DNA from: Sphingobium sp. BYY-5
GTDB lineage: Bacteria; Pseudomonadota; Alphaproteobacteria; Sphingomonadales; Sphingomonadaceae
DNA length: 64,000 nucleotides
Direction: 5' to 3'
Assembly: GCF_022758885.1 (NCBI RefSeq)
Contig: NZ_JALEBH010000002.1
Location: 434,001-498,000 of the forward strand
Shown here: piece after piece, positions 47,984 to 57,030 of the stretch
Numbering within the stretch: the stretch's first letter is position 1
Layout of the letters: every line of letters begins with the position of its first letter
Program-made: the position numbers and the translations under genes
Notes under the pieces: generated by a model
The model's database searches: none
What the model saw: only the letters and a program-made list of their open reading frames with translations
Told to the model about the DNA's origin: nothing

Positions 47984-50170
47984 TCAGAATTTCGTGCTGG
48001 CCTGCACTCCCCAGGTCGCGGGCGCACTCCAGACATTGCCGACGCCGAAATTATTATACTGGACCTGGGTCCGATATCGGTTGTTGGTCACATTGTCGCC
48101 GAAGACGGCGAGCGATATCCGGTCGCTGGGATCGGTCCATTCCGCGCGCAAGGCCAGCACTTCATACCCCTTTTGCGGGAATTGCGTGCCGGAAGGACCA
48201 AAGTAGAATTTCGACGTGTAATAGAGGTTGCCGGACAGGGCCAGCGATCCGCCGGCCAAGGCAAGCGTGTAGCGAGCGCCGACATTGCCGGTGAATTCCG
48301 GCGTGCGCTGCATCGGCACATCGCGCAACTGCGTCGGGATCACCAGGAAGGAAACTCCCTGTGCCGCGCAGGACGGCAAGGTGCAGCGGGTATAGACAGG
48401 CGCATCGACGAAATTGGTATAGCGGCCATGGGTGTAGGCCGCGCCCAGATTGACCTGGAAACGGTCGGTCAGGCGATAGGCCAACTGTCCTTCAAGCCCA
48501 TATATTTCCGACGAGGCGGCGTTGATGATCTGGGCCGAGGGCGGATTGCCGCGATAGAGCGACACCTGCAGATTCTTGTAATCATAATAATAAGCCGACA
48601 GGTCGAAGGAGAGGCGCCGATCGTCGAATTTGAAGCCGACCTCATAGGCGTCGATATCTTCCGGCGCCACGCGGTTCCCCGTATTGCCCCCGACATCGAG
48701 GATGCCCGCCTTGTAGCCTTTTGAATAAGAAGCGTAGACGCTGGATTCCTCGCTGGGCTTGAAGCGCAGCACGGCGCGCGGCGTCACCTTGTCCCCCTTG
48801 AGCACCGGCACATAAGTGCGCACGCCTGAGAAGGGGACGATATAGTAAGGATCGCGCACTTCGTCATGGCTGTAGCGCGCGCCGACCGTCAGGAAGAGCC
48901 TGTCGGCGAGCGTATAGGTCGCATCGGCGAAGGCGGCATAGGAACGGGTGTCCGTACCCGATCCGCCCATCGCGATGCTGGCCAGCGGATCGGCAGCGCT
49001 GGGCTGGCCAAGGCGCGTACCCCAATGGTCCCTGTTGCGGAAATAGAAGAGACCCGCTGTCCATTGCAGCCGGCCGCCGGGTTTCGACGTCAGCAACAAT
49101 TCCTGCGAGAACGTCTTGCTGCTGACTGGAATGTGCAACAGGAAAATCGGCGCGGCCGTATGGTCGAGATCCTCCACGATCAACGAGCGTTCGTCGCGAT
49201 ACTGGGTGTAGGAGGCGAGATCGGCAAAGCCCAGATCCGCCTTCAGGGTCGCCTGGACGACATCATTGTTCGATCGGAACACGGAAGGGCCGGACGTGGC
49301 GACCTCGTTCGGATCGGTTGCGTAGAAGCTGGATGGCAAGTTGGTGCCTGCGCCGCCAATATCCTTGCCGACATAGATGTTCGTGTTCATCAACGTCGGA
49401 TCATTGGTGTCGCTATGCACGTAGCGCAGCAGCAGCGAGACCGCGTCGCTGAAATCGAACTTCAAACCCGTGCGCAGCGACCAGTTGCGATAGCGGCCGT
49501 CATTGTCGCTGCCAGTGGTGATGTTGTGGACGAAGCCGTCGCCACGCCGGAACATGGCTTCGACGTCCGCTGACACATTCTCCACCACGCCGAATGTGGC
49601 ATAGCTCTGGAGGCCGATGGAATCGAACCGGCCATAGCTGACGCGAAACTCGCCATGGGCATCGGATGTGGGTTCGGCCGTGGTCAACAGGATCGCGCCG
49701 CCCGTGGTGTTGCGACCGAATAATGTGCCCTGCGGCCCCTTGAGCACCTGCACGCCGCGCAGGCTCATCAACTGAAAGTCGGCCGCCAGCGGATTGGGTG
49801 AATAAAAGCCGTCGATATAGATGCCGACATTGGCCCCGCCGCCCGAACTGGCGACGGCCGTCCCGACGCCACGAATGGTGGGCTGCACGAAGGTCGCGGC
49901 ACTGTCGAACCGCAACGCCGGCGTCACATTGGCGATGTCCGACAGTTGATTGGCGCCCGCGCTGGTCAACTGGTCGCTGTTGATCGAGGTGATGCTGATC
50001 GGCACGTCGCGCGACAGTTCCGCGCGGCGCTGGGCAGTGACGACGATCAGATCGGACGCTTGCTCGGCGGCGGCATCGCTGTTTTGTGCGTGGGCTGCCT
50101 GCGGCAAGGCAGGCAGCATCAGGGCAAGCGCCAGTCGCGATGCCATGACCTGATATGTATGAACCCTCAT
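47984..50170 (-). CDS. TonB-dependent receptor
   Basis: Complete 728-residue outer-membrane receptor: signal peptide (MASRLALALMLPALPQAAHAQ, mature N-terminus near residue 21), TonB-box-like SDLIVVTAQRR, plug domain (VPISITSINSDQL to about 165, with PTIRGVGTAV and LFGRNTTGGAILL), then a beta-barrel ending in a C-terminal aromatic-type terminus (VQASTKF). The ATG at 50170 has a GGGGAGGTGACT site. It sits 129 bases after the MFS_3 transporter gene on the same strand, suggesting a shared uptake unit for the island's substrate. Confidence 0.94.
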   Translation of the reverse strand: MRVHTYQVMASRLALALMLPALPQAAHAQNSDAAAEQASDLIVVTAQRRAELSRDVPISITSINSDQLTSAGANQLSDIANVTPALRFDSAATFVQPTIRGVGTAVASSGGGANVGIYIDGFYSPNPLAADFQLMSLRGVQVLKGPQGTLFGRNTTGGAILLTTAEPTSDAHGEFRVSYGRFDSIGLQSYATFGVVENVSADVEAMFRRGDGFVHNITTGSDNDGRYRNWSLRTGLKFDFSDAVSLLLRYVHSDTNDPTLMNTNIYVGKDIGGAGTNLPSSFYATDPNEVATSGPSVFRSNNDVVQATLKADLGFADLASYTQYRDERSLIVEDLDHTAAPIFLLHIPVSSKTFSQELLLTSKPGGRLQWTAGLFYFRNRDHWGTRLGQPSAADPLASIAMGGSGTDTRSYAAFADATYTLADRLFLTVGARYSHDEVRDPYYIVPFSGVRTYVPVLKGDKVTPRAVLRFKPSEESSVYASYSKGYKAGILDVGGNTGNRVAPEDIDAYEVGFKFDDRRLSFDLSAYYYDYKNLQVSLYRGNPPSAQIINAASSEIYGLEGQLAYRLTDRFQVNLGAAYTHGRYTNFVDAPVYTRCTLPSCAAQGVSFLVIPTQLRDVPMQRTPEFTGNVGARYTLALAGGSLALSGNLYYTSKFYFGPSGTQFPQKGYEVLALRAEWTDPSDRISLAVFGDNVTNNRYRTQVQYNNFGVGNVWSAPATWGVQASTKF

Positions 50171-50298
50171 AGTCACCTCCCCAGGGCGATGCACTGATTA
50201 CCCCAGCGCTCACCAGTCATGTAGGATGGTGATATGTGATCCCGCCCCCATTTTCTGGAACCAGCCCGATTCTATCGCCCCCGCGTTACAGCGCCCGT

Positions 50299-51936
50299 TC
50301 AAGGGCCGATATAGCCCAGCCCTTCCTGCCGTGGATCGGGAGAGTCCGACCGCCAGCGCACCGATCCGAATGGCCGCTCCAACCTTCGCCGCACCCGCAA
50401 TCCGCCCGGACTCCGATTGAAGGATCCTGCCCTGGACTGAACAGCTTTGTCAGCCTGAGTGAAGCGTTCGCGCATGTGAAGATAATCGCCCCAGGTCGGG
50501 CATTGATAGCGTTCGGTCCAGAGTGCCGGATCGGCGATGTCGCGCGCAATCGACCAGTTGAACCCGCCGTTGCGCAATCGGGTGCGTTGCACCTCCAGCA
50601 TCGTTCCGTAGAAATCGCGGGCGCGGGCCGGATCGACATCATAGTCGATTTCTATGATGACCGGACCGGATCGGCGGGTCAGCGCCAACCCGACCTCCGG
50701 CTCATTGCCCAGAATGAAAGGTTCGACATCCGTCTCATCCAGCGCAGGCAGCGGGAACAGCCAGCCGATCAGCGGCATCACAGCCATTGCCACCCCCGAC
50801 AGATACAAGGCCATGTCGACTGACAGGCGCACTGCGACCGCGCCCCATAGAGCCGCGCCGATCGCTATACCGCCCGTCAGCGCCGAGGAAAAAAGCGACA
50901 GCGCCCGGGCAGTCACCCAACGCGGCGCCGAAAGCTGCACAGATACGTTGAAAAGCGCGATGGTAAGGATGTTGGCGCCGCCCGCCAGCGCCAGCGCGAA
51001 ACAGGTCAGCGGCAGGGCTCGACTGGCCCCCGCGAGCGCGAGCGCACCGCCACCCAGCAGCGACAGGACAGCCGTGATCCCCTGCGTTCCAAAGTGATCG
51101 CGCAGGGGACCAACGAGCAACGCACCTGCAACCGCGCCGACACCGCTGGCGCCCAGCAGCAATCCGTAAATGGCCGCATCCCCCCCGAGCAGGGTCTTCG
51201 CGATCAAGGGAGCCAAGGCCGCCGCCGACGCGCCTGCCAGGCCGAACAGAAAGGCACGCACCAGTACAATCCGGATCGGCGCGGCATGTAACGCATAGCG
51301 AATGCCCGAGACGATAGCTCTGTGCATTTGCTCGGGCGGCAACCGGGAAGGCAGCGGCGTCCGCCGCCACAGGAAGAAGGTCAACAAAAGCGGCAGATAG
51401 CAGAAGGCGTTGACGGCAAAAGCCGCCTGCGCACCGGCCGCCAGTACGATCGCTCCACCAAGCGCCGGCCCGAAGCTACGCGCGACATTATAGCTGATCG
51501 TGCCGAGCGCGATCGCCGCGGGAAGATGCGCCGCCCCCACCTGTTCGGTGATCGAGGATTGCCAGGCCGGCGAATAGAGCGCCACGCCGGACCCGATCAG
51601 GAAGCAGAAGGCCAGGATGAGCCAAGGCGTCGCGTGACCCGCGCTGCTGAGCAGCGTCAGCAGTGTGGCGCTGGCGGCGGAGAAGGCGAGACCGGTCATG
51701 GCGATCCGGCGGCGGTCGAACATATCGGCAAGCGCGCCGGCGGGCACGGCCACCAGCATCAGCGGCGCCATCAATGCGGTCTGGACCAGCGCCACCATCC
51801 CGGCAGACGGCGTCAGCCGCACCATTTCCCATGCTGCGCCCACGCCCAGGATCAGTTGACCGAAATTAGACAGCAGACTGGCCGTCCAGATGCGCCGAAA
51901 GACTGGTTCGCGCAGCGGCGCGAAGCTGCCTGCCAT
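50299..51936 (-). CDS. MFS transporter with C-terminal soluble domain (MFS_3 type)
   Basis: The 545-residue protein starts at the ATG at 51936 (AAGGAGAAG site); the upstream open frame is not conserved. The first about 400 residues form 11-12 hydrophobic helices with an MFS loop after TM2 (AGALADMFDRRRIAMTG), and TM4-5 (GSGVALYSPAWQSSITEQV). The last about 120 residues (EIDYDVDPARARDFYGTML, RLRNGGFNWSIARDIADP) form the soluble domain of the transmembrane secretion effector/EntS-like family. It could export a product or import the substrate together with the TonB receptor downstream. Confidence 0.85.
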   Translation of the reverse strand: MAGSFAPLREPVFRRIWTASLLSNFGQLILGVGAAWEMVRLTPSAGMVALVQTALMAPLMLVAVPAGALADMFDRRRIAMTGLAFSAASATLLTLLSSAGHATPWLILAFCFLIGSGVALYSPAWQSSITEQVGAAHLPAAIALGTISYNVARSFGPALGGAIVLAAGAQAAFAVNAFCYLPLLLTFFLWRRTPLPSRLPPEQMHRAIVSGIRYALHAAPIRIVLVRAFLFGLAGASAAALAPLIAKTLLGGDAAIYGLLLGASGVGAVAGALLVGPLRDHFGTQGITAVLSLLGGGALALAGASRALPLTCFALALAGGANILTIALFNVSVQLSAPRWVTARALSLFSSALTGGIAIGAALWGAVAVRLSVDMALYLSGVAMAVMPLIGWLFPLPALDETDVEPFILGNEPEVGLALTRRSGPVIIEIDYDVDPARARDFYGTMLEVQRTRLRNGGFNWSIARDIADPALWTERYQCPTWGDYLHMRERFTQADKAVQSRAGSFNRSPGGLRVRRRLERPFGSVRWRSDSPDPRQEGLGYIGP

Positions 51937-52098
51937 ATTCTTCTCCTTCCGCGCCATCCTTGTGCCCGCGGCCCGTCCAGCGTCCATCCCAAGGACGCGC
52001 CCTCCTGCATCAATCGCCCGCGCGATAGGCTTGACGGTGGCCCCGCGCCTCCGATCCATGCGATAGCCGAACCAAGACAGAAGCATGGGAGATGAGCT

Positions 52099-53355
52099 TT
52101 GGCCGATGCCTTCATCATAGACGCCGTCCGTACGCCCCGCAGCATCGGCAAGGTCGGCAAGGGCGCACTTTCGCACATGCATCCCCAGCACATCGCCGCG
52201 AGCGTGCTCCGCGCGATCAAGGACCGTAATGCACTGGACACTGCCGATGTCGATGATGTGATCTGGGGCACGAGCGCCCAGATGGGCCTGCAGGGCGGCG
52301 ACATGGGCCGGATGGCGGCGCTTGACGCGGGTTATGATATCCGGGCGTCGGGCGTCACGCTCGACCGTTTCTGCGGCAGCGGCCTGACCGCCACCAACCT
52401 CGCCGCCGGGCAGATCATGGCCGGCATGGAAGATGTGGTCGTGGCGGGCGGGACCGAGATGATGTCGCACGTCAATGCCTATGGCCAGTCGCTCCGGGAG
52501 GCCGGGATCAAGTCCGTTGGCGGCCTTGGCACGGGCAATCTGCGACTGCAGGCCAGGCACCCACAGTCGAACCAGGGCGTCGCGGCCGACGCCATCGCGG
52601 CCATGGAGGGGATTACGCGCGCGGAACTGGACGCCTATGGCGCGGAGAGTCAGCGCCGCGCTGCCGTCGCGATCGCGGAGGGCCGGTTTGCACGATCGAC
52701 CGTACCGGTATTGGATGATGACGGCGCGGTGATCCTGGACCGCGAGGAATATCCGCGGCCAGGGACGACGGCCGAGCAACTGGCAGACCTCAAACCCGCC
52801 TTCGCCGCCTTCATCGACATGCCTTCAAGGCCTGAGGGACCGACATTCCGCCAGCTCATCAACCAAAAATACCCGGACCTGGCGATCGAACCGCTACATC
52901 ATGCCGGCACCTCTTCGGGCGTGGTCGACGGGGCGGCGGCGATCCTGCTGGCATCGGGCGACTATGCCCGGCGCAGAGGGTTGAAACCCCGCGCCCGCAT
53001 CGTCGCGACCGCCAATATGGGGGATTGTCCGACGCTGATGCTCAATGGTCCGGTCCCCGCAGCGCACAAGGCGCTGGCTAAGGCTGGCCTGACCAAGGAC
53101 GATATCGACGTCTGGGAAGTGAATGAGGCCTTTGCCGTCGTCACCGAAAAATTCATCCGCGACATGAAGATCGATCGAACGAGGCTCAACCCCAATGGCG
53201 GCGCCATCGCGCTCGGCCATCCGATCGGGGCGACCGGCGCCGTGCTGATCGGAACCGCTCTGGACGAACTGGAGCGAAGCGGAGGACGCTATGGCCTCAT
53301 CACTATGTGTGCCGCAGGTGGCATGGCTCCAGCGATCATCATCGAACGTGTCTGA
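52099..53355 (+). CDS. Thiolase (acetyl-CoA acyltransferase)
   Basis: The 418-residue thiolase starts at a TTG (52099) behind a GGGAGATGAG ribosome site. It has the nucleophile Cys92 in LDRFCGSGLTATN, the GGAIALGHPIGATGA block with the His, and C-terminal MCAAGGMAPAIIIE with the second catalytic Cys. This is the typical thiolytic last step of beta-oxidation. It is divergent from the MFS_3 gene across 162 bases and upstream of a MarR gene on the same strand, which supports its use in the island's CoA pathway. Confidence 0.93.
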   Translation: MADAFIIDAVRTPRSIGKVGKGALSHMHPQHIAASVLRAIKDRNALDTADVDDVIWGTSAQMGLQGGDMGRMAALDAGYDIRASGVTLDRFCGSGLTATNLAAGQIMAGMEDVVVAGGTEMMSHVNAYGQSLREAGIKSVGGLGTGNLRLQARHPQSNQGVAADAIAAMEGITRAELDAYGAESQRRAAVAIAEGRFARSTVPVLDDDGAVILDREEYPRPGTTAEQLADLKPAFAAFIDMPSRPEGPTFRQLINQKYPDLAIEPLHHAGTSSGVVDGAAAILLASGDYARRRGLKPRARIVATANMGDCPTLMLNGPVPAAHKALAKAGLTKDDIDVWEVNEAFAVVTEKFIRDMKIDRTRLNPNGGAIALGHPIGATGAVLIGTALDELERSGGRYGLITMCAAGGMAPAIIIERV

Positions 53356-53440
53356 ACGACACAAGCCACAAATCCCCGACTGCGCTTTGCAGGACGAGCT
53401 TTCTTTCGTTTCGCCGCGATGGCGCTATGCTGCGCGCACA

Positions 53441-53905
53441 ATGGCAAAACCGATCGACGACCTGCTGGCCGAAGACCCAACCGCCCTGATGCGCAATGCG
53501 TCACTCAAGCTGACGGTGATCGCGCGGCAATTGCGCGCGCATTTCGATCAGAGCGTGGCCCTATTGGACGTGACGCGATCGCAATGGACGGTGATCGCGG
53601 CGGTTGCCCGTTATCCTGGATCGACGCAACGCACGATTGCCAGCATGTTGGAAATTGCCGAAGCTTCCGCTGGCAGGCTGATCGACCGGTTGTGCGCTGA
53701 CGGCCTGCTCGAACGACGCGCCAAGGATGACGACCGTCGTGCCCATGCCGTTTATCTGACCGACGCGGGCCAGGCGATCACGTCCAAGCTGGCAGGGATC
53801 GCGCGGGCCAATGAGGACGTCGCTTTCGCCGGCTTCGACCATGGCGACCTGCTGCGCTTCAACGCGCTGCTGGACACCATCTCCGAGAATATCTCAAAGA
53901 GCTGA
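53441..53905 (+). CDS. MarR-family transcriptional regulator
   Basis: The 154-residue winged-helix protein begins at the ATG at 53441; an upstream frame to 53291 overlaps the thiolase. The DNA-binding region is about residues 45-110 (SQWTVIAAVARYPGSTQRTIASMLEIAEASAGRLIDRLC and RAKDDDRRAHAVYLTDAG). It may respond to an aromatic or CoA ligand and control the thiolase or the nearby small exported protein. Confidence 0.9.
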   Translation: MAKPIDDLLAEDPTALMRNASLKLTVIARQLRAHFDQSVALLDVTRSQWTVIAAVARYPGSTQRTIASMLEIAEASAGRLIDRLCADGLLERRAKDDDRRAHAVYLTDAGQAITSKLAGIARANEDVAFAGFDHGDLLRFNALLDTISENISKS

Positions 53906-53916
53906 AGCGAGACGCG

Positions 53917-53952
53917 AGAAAGGGCCGCCTTCCTGCGAAGGCGACCCTTTCT
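53917..53952. terminator. Long hairpin between MarR and the exported protein
   Basis: AGAAAGGG (53917-53924), CGCCTTC, loop CTGC, GAAGGCG, CCCTTTCT (53945-53952) make a 15-bp stem with one C-A mismatch. It lies between two convergent genes and likely terminates both. Confidence 0.8.
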
Positions 53953-53970
53953 CCATTCGTGCGGAAAAGA

Positions 53971-54273
53971 TCAGTGCGCGGCCAGCAGGTCCCGCTTGGA
54001 AAGGCTGGTCGTCAGCTTGCCGTCGGCAGCGGTCAGGCTTGCCGCCGGGACCGAGACCATCTTTCCGTTGAGGATGATCTGCGCCGCACCATCCTGACCG
54101 ATGCGATATACGGCCGCCAGACGATCCCCTGCGGCGGTATAGAGCATCTTGCCCTTGTAATCTGCAGCGCTGAGCGATGCATTGGCAAGCTGCACTGTAT
54201 CGTCAGCAAAAGCCGGAGCGGCAAGGGCCACGGAGAGCGGAACGATCAGCGCGAATTTGGCGAAACGGGTCAT
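53971..54273 (-). CDS. Small exported hypothetical protein
   Basis: The 100-residue protein has a Sec signal peptide (TRFAKFALIVPLSVALAAPAFAD, cleavage after AFA) and a mature part of about 75 residues with NASLSAADYKGKMLYTAAGD and GKMVSVPAASLTAADGKL. The mature part has no Cys and could form a small beta domain like PRC-barrel proteins. I do not recognise a family. It is controlled by a striking promoter (see regulatory entry). Confidence 0.72.
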   Translation of the reverse strand: MTRFAKFALIVPLSVALAAPAFADDTVQLANASLSAADYKGKMLYTAAGDRLAAVYRIGQDGAAQIILNGKMVSVPAASLTAADGKLTTSLSKRDLLAAH

Positions 54274-54313
54274 AACGGGCCTCTTTAAGAAAATGAGATC
54301 GACTCACTTAACA

Positions 54314-54356
54314 CTAACCTAGGTTAGCTATTACTCCTTTAATGTCAAGCTAGCTT
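54314..54356 (-). promoter_or_regulatory. Promoter with two operator-like palindromes for the small exported protein
   Basis: On the minus strand a consensus -35 TTGACA (54348-54343) is followed 16 bases later by TAACCT as a -10 candidate. A perfect 14-base palindrome CTAACCTAGGTTAG (54314-54327) covers the -10, and a second palindrome AAGCTAGCTT (54347-54356) touches the -35. The palindromes are alike (consensus CTAASCTAGSTTAG) and their centres are 31 bases apart, three helical turns. This is the pattern of a repressor bound to both sites. The MarR protein at 53441 is a candidate. Confidence 0.6.
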
Positions 54357-54365
54357 AGTATTATT

Positions 54366-54426
54366 TTTCGCACCTGCGAGACCGCAGGAGCGAAATAAAA
54401 AGGGCGCCTCGAACAACGAGACGCCC
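54366..54426 (-). terminator. Tandem hairpins ending the SDR transcript
   Basis: Reading the minus strand from the SDR at 54453, first comes a 10-bp stem with one mismatch (54402-54426) followed by TTTTTATTT, then a 12-bp stem (TTTCGC, CCTGCG and complements, 54366-54395) with A-rich/T-rich flanks. Together they form a strong terminator and insulate the exported-protein promoter. Confidence 0.75.
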
Positions 54427-54452
54427 CTATCGGAGTGGCGAGATGAGCAGCG

Positions 54453-55244
54453 TCAGCGCGGAGGAAAGCGGATCGCACCGTCAATGCGGAAAGTCTGGGC
54501 ATTCACATAGCTGTTGCGCGCAATTTCCATGACCAGGCTGGCAAACTCCTCCGGCTTGCCCAGCCGCCGGGGGAAAGGCACGCTGTTGTTGAGGCTTTCG
54601 TACATTGCGGGATTCATATCCTTGAACCGCAACATGGGCGGCGTGGCGAAGATGCCCGGCATCACGGCGTTAACCCGGATGCCCAGTTCCATCAGGTCGC
54701 GCGCCATCGGTAGCACCATGCCGTTGACCCCGGCCTTGAGCGATCCGTAGGCAACCTGCCCCACCTGACCATCCTGCGCCGCCGCGCTGGACGTGAGGAT
54801 GATAGTGCCGCGCTCTTCATCTTCCAGCGGATCGAGCGCGGCCATGCCAAGGGCGGCGATCGACACCATGCGGTAGGTGGCGACCAGCACGCCATCGGCT
54901 GACAGCGCATAATCCTCGGTCGACAGCCGCTTGAAACCGCCCGTTTCCTTGTCCCGGCTGACGGTCTTCCCCCCCTTGGACACAACCGCGCAATGAACCA
55001 GAATGCGTTCCTGACCATGAGCGGCACGCGCCTTTTCGAAGCCGGCCAATGCGCTGTCCTCGGAAAGGATATCAACCTTGCAGAAAAGCGCTCCGACCTC
55101 CGCCGCCACGGCCTCACCCTGGCTTTCATTGATGTCGAAAATCGCGACCTGCACGCCGAGCGCGCGCAGCGCCTTTACCGTGGCAAGGCCCAGGCCAGAC
55201 GCCCCACCCGTCACAATGGCAGAAAGCGAAGAGTCGATGTTCAT
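54453..55244 (-). CDS. Short-chain dehydrogenase/reductase, hydroxyacyl-CoA dehydrogenase-like
   Basis: The 263-residue SDR from the ATG at 55244 (GGAGGACTGCC site; the upstream extension is spurious) has a VTGGASGLG cofactor motif (11-19), VAIFDINE (acidic residue favouring NAD), IILTSSAAAQDGQVGQVAYGSLKAG (Ser, Tyr, Lys), and a long insertion after strand 4. It resembles type-2 3-hydroxyacyl-CoA dehydrogenases, a beta-oxidation function that fits the CoA context. Divergent from the CoA-transferase operon across 219 bases with no other gene; a small ATCGC-GCTA-GCGAT dyad is at 55346-55359. Confidence 0.88.
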   Translation of the reverse strand: MNIDSSLSAIVTGGASGLGLATVKALRALGVQVAIFDINESQGEAVAAEVGALFCKVDILSEDSALAGFEKARAAHGQERILVHCAVVSKGGKTVSRDKETGGFKRLSTEDYALSADGVLVATYRMVSIAALGMAALDPLEDEERGTIILTSSAAAQDGQVGQVAYGSLKAGVNGMVLPMARDLMELGIRVNAVMPGIFATPPMLRFKDMNPAMYESLNNSVPFPRRLGKPEEFASLVMEIARNSYVNAQTFRIDGAIRFPPR

Positions 55245-55463
55245 GGCAGTCCTCCGGGATCCTTGCGCCCTTGCTATCGACCCGCCTCCTCCCCTTCTCA
55301 ATCCCCCGTTCCCTATATCGTGGCGGCGTTGAGGGCTGCTGGCCCATCGCGCTAGCGATAGCCCGCGTCCGGCTGGCCTTCGGCTCTTGCGGCCACCGCC
55401 GCAGCTTCTACCCTTTTCCACGACCATGCCGGTTCGTGCGGCGAATGAGGGGATAGGGGTAAG

Positions 55464-56693
55464 ATGACCCAGGTGATGCAAGGTATGCGCGTGCTGGAAG
55501 TGGCGCAGTTCACCTATGTTCCGGCTGCGGGCGCAATTCTGGCGGATTGGGGCGCAGACGTCATCAAGGTGGAGCATCCCGTGCGGGGCGATACGCAGCG
55601 TGGCTTCCTCAATATGGGTGGCGTGACGCTCGATCCGCTACGCCACACGCTGTTCGAGCATCCCAACCGGGGCAAACGCAGCGTCGGCATCGACTTGTCG
55701 AGCGCAGAAGGGCAGGAAGTGCTCTACGAGCTTGCCAGGACGGCCGACGTGTTCCTGACCAACTATCTTCCCCAGGTCAGGCAGAAGAACCGGTTCGATG
55801 TCGAACATATCCGCGCGGTCAATCCGAACATCATCTATGCCCGCGGGAGCGCGCTTGGCAACAAGGGGCCGGAACGCGAGGTCGGTGGCTTCGACGGCAC
55901 ATGCTTCTGGTCGCGCAGCGGCATTGCCTATGCGATGTCGCCCGAAGCCTTGCCCGGCCCGCTGACCCAGGGCATCCCCGCTTTCGGGGATTCGATCGGC
56001 GGCATGTTCATCGCGGGGGGAATTTCCGGCGCGCTCTATCATCGCGAAAAGACGGGCGAGGCCGTGGAACTGGATGTGTCGCTGCTGAGCGCCGCCTGGT
56101 GGGCGTCGGGCGCGCAGATTTCGCAGATCATGGAAACTGGCGTCGTCACCCGCAATGGTATGCCGGCGTCGGGAGGGTCGCTCCGCAACCCCTTCATGGG
56201 CAATTTCCACACCTCCGACGGCGGCACGATCAACCTGTGCATGGTGAGCCCGACGGGCTTGATCCGCGACACGTTCGAGCATGTCGGCGCGCCCGAAGCC
56301 GCCAACGACCCGCGTTTTCAGGATGTCCATGCGCTGATCGAAAATGCCGGCGCGGCGAGCGACATCTTGGTCAAGGCTTTCGCGCAAAAGCCCTTCGCCT
56401 ACTGGCGGGAGCATTTGAAGACGCTGAAGGGCCAATGGGCGCCGATCCAGAGTTTCGCCGATCTGTTGACCGATGATCAAGCGCTGGCCAATGACATGAT
56501 CGTCGAGGTCGAAGGCGCCGATGGCAGCGGCAAACCGCTAAAGCTGGTTCGCGGTCCCGTTCAGTTCGACGGTCAGCCGTTGGAAACTACGCGCGCACCT
56601 CAAGCGTCGGAACATACCGAACTCGTGCTCATGGAAATGGGCGTCGAATGGGATCGGATCGAACAATGGAAGGCCAGTGGCGCCATTGCCTGA
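55464..56693 (+). CDS. CaiB/BaiF family III CoA-transferase
   Basis: The 409-residue protein shows [20 protein letters not shown] (about 6-25), [15 protein letters not shown] (about 31-45), the [13 protein letters not shown] block and a candidate catalytic Asp in [14 protein letters not shown]. The C-terminal part carries the usual [18 protein letters not shown] segment ([17 protein letters not shown]). It opens a five-gene plus-strand operon with a small Cys protein, acyl-CoA ligase, second CoA-transferase and amidohydrolase. Confidence 0.92.
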   Translation: MTQVMQGMRVLEVAQFTYVPAAGAILADWGADVIKVEHPVRGDTQRGFLNMGGVTLDPLRHTLFEHPNRGKRSVGIDLSSAEGQEVLYELARTADVFLTNYLPQVRQKNRFDVEHIRAVNPNIIYARGSALGNKGPEREVGGFDGTCFWSRSGIAYAMSPEALPGPLTQGIPAFGDSIGGMFIAGGISGALYHREKTGEAVELDVSLLSAAWWASGAQISQIMETGVVTRNGMPASGGSLRNPFMGNFHTSDGGTINLCMVSPTGLIRDTFEHVGAPEAANDPRFQDVHALIENAGAASDILVKAFAQKPFAYWREHLKTLKGQWAPIQSFADLLTDDQALANDMIVEVEGADGSGKPLKLVRGPVQFDGQPLETTRAPQASEHTELVLMEMGVEWDRIEQWKASGAIA

Positions 56694-56729
56694 AAAGGCA
56701 AGATGCTACGGTGAGGAAGGCAGATAGCA

Positions 56730-57020
56730 ATGAAACCCGGAACGAAACTGAAGAGCGCGGTCTGTGACACCGAAGTCATGGTGATCCGCAGCGGCGAGGG
56801 CACGATCGAATGTGGCGGCGCGCCCATGGGTGAAGCCAAGGCCGAACCGCAAGGGGCACCAAACACGGATTTTTCCGCCGGTACTTTGATGGGCAAGCGT
56901 TATGTCGATACCGCTGGCACGTTCGAACTGCTGTGCATCAAGCCCGGCAAGGGATCGCTTTCGGTCGATGGGGTGGCGCTGAGCACCAAGGACGCCAAAC
57001 CCCTGCCCGCTTCGGATTGA
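56730..57020 (+). CDS. Small conserved cysteine protein in acyl-CoA ligase operon
   Basis: The 96-residue protein has three spaced cysteines (Cys12 in SAVCDTEVMVIR, Cys28 in IECGGAPM, Cys69 in ELLCIKPGKG) and a GKRYVD block. I recall short proteins of this type from actinobacteria and sphingomonads next to acyl-CoA ligases, but no function. The invariant start MKPGTKLKSAVC suggests a metal or ligand site. It lies 37 bases after the CoA-transferase stop and 11 bases before the ligase start, so it is clearly within the operon. Confidence 0.75.
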   Translation: MKPGTKLKSAVCDTEVMVIRSGEGTIECGGAPMGEAKAEPQGAPNTDFSAGTLMGKRYVDTAGTFELLCIKPGKGSLSVDGVALSTKDAKPLPASD

Positions 57021-57030
57021 CACGCATCCC

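Noticed and set aside
50299..52779. Extending the MFS_3 gene to an 826-residue fusion
   Set aside because: The extra N-terminal region overlaps the thiolase in antisense and lacks membrane helices; the MFS start at 51936 has its own ribosome site.
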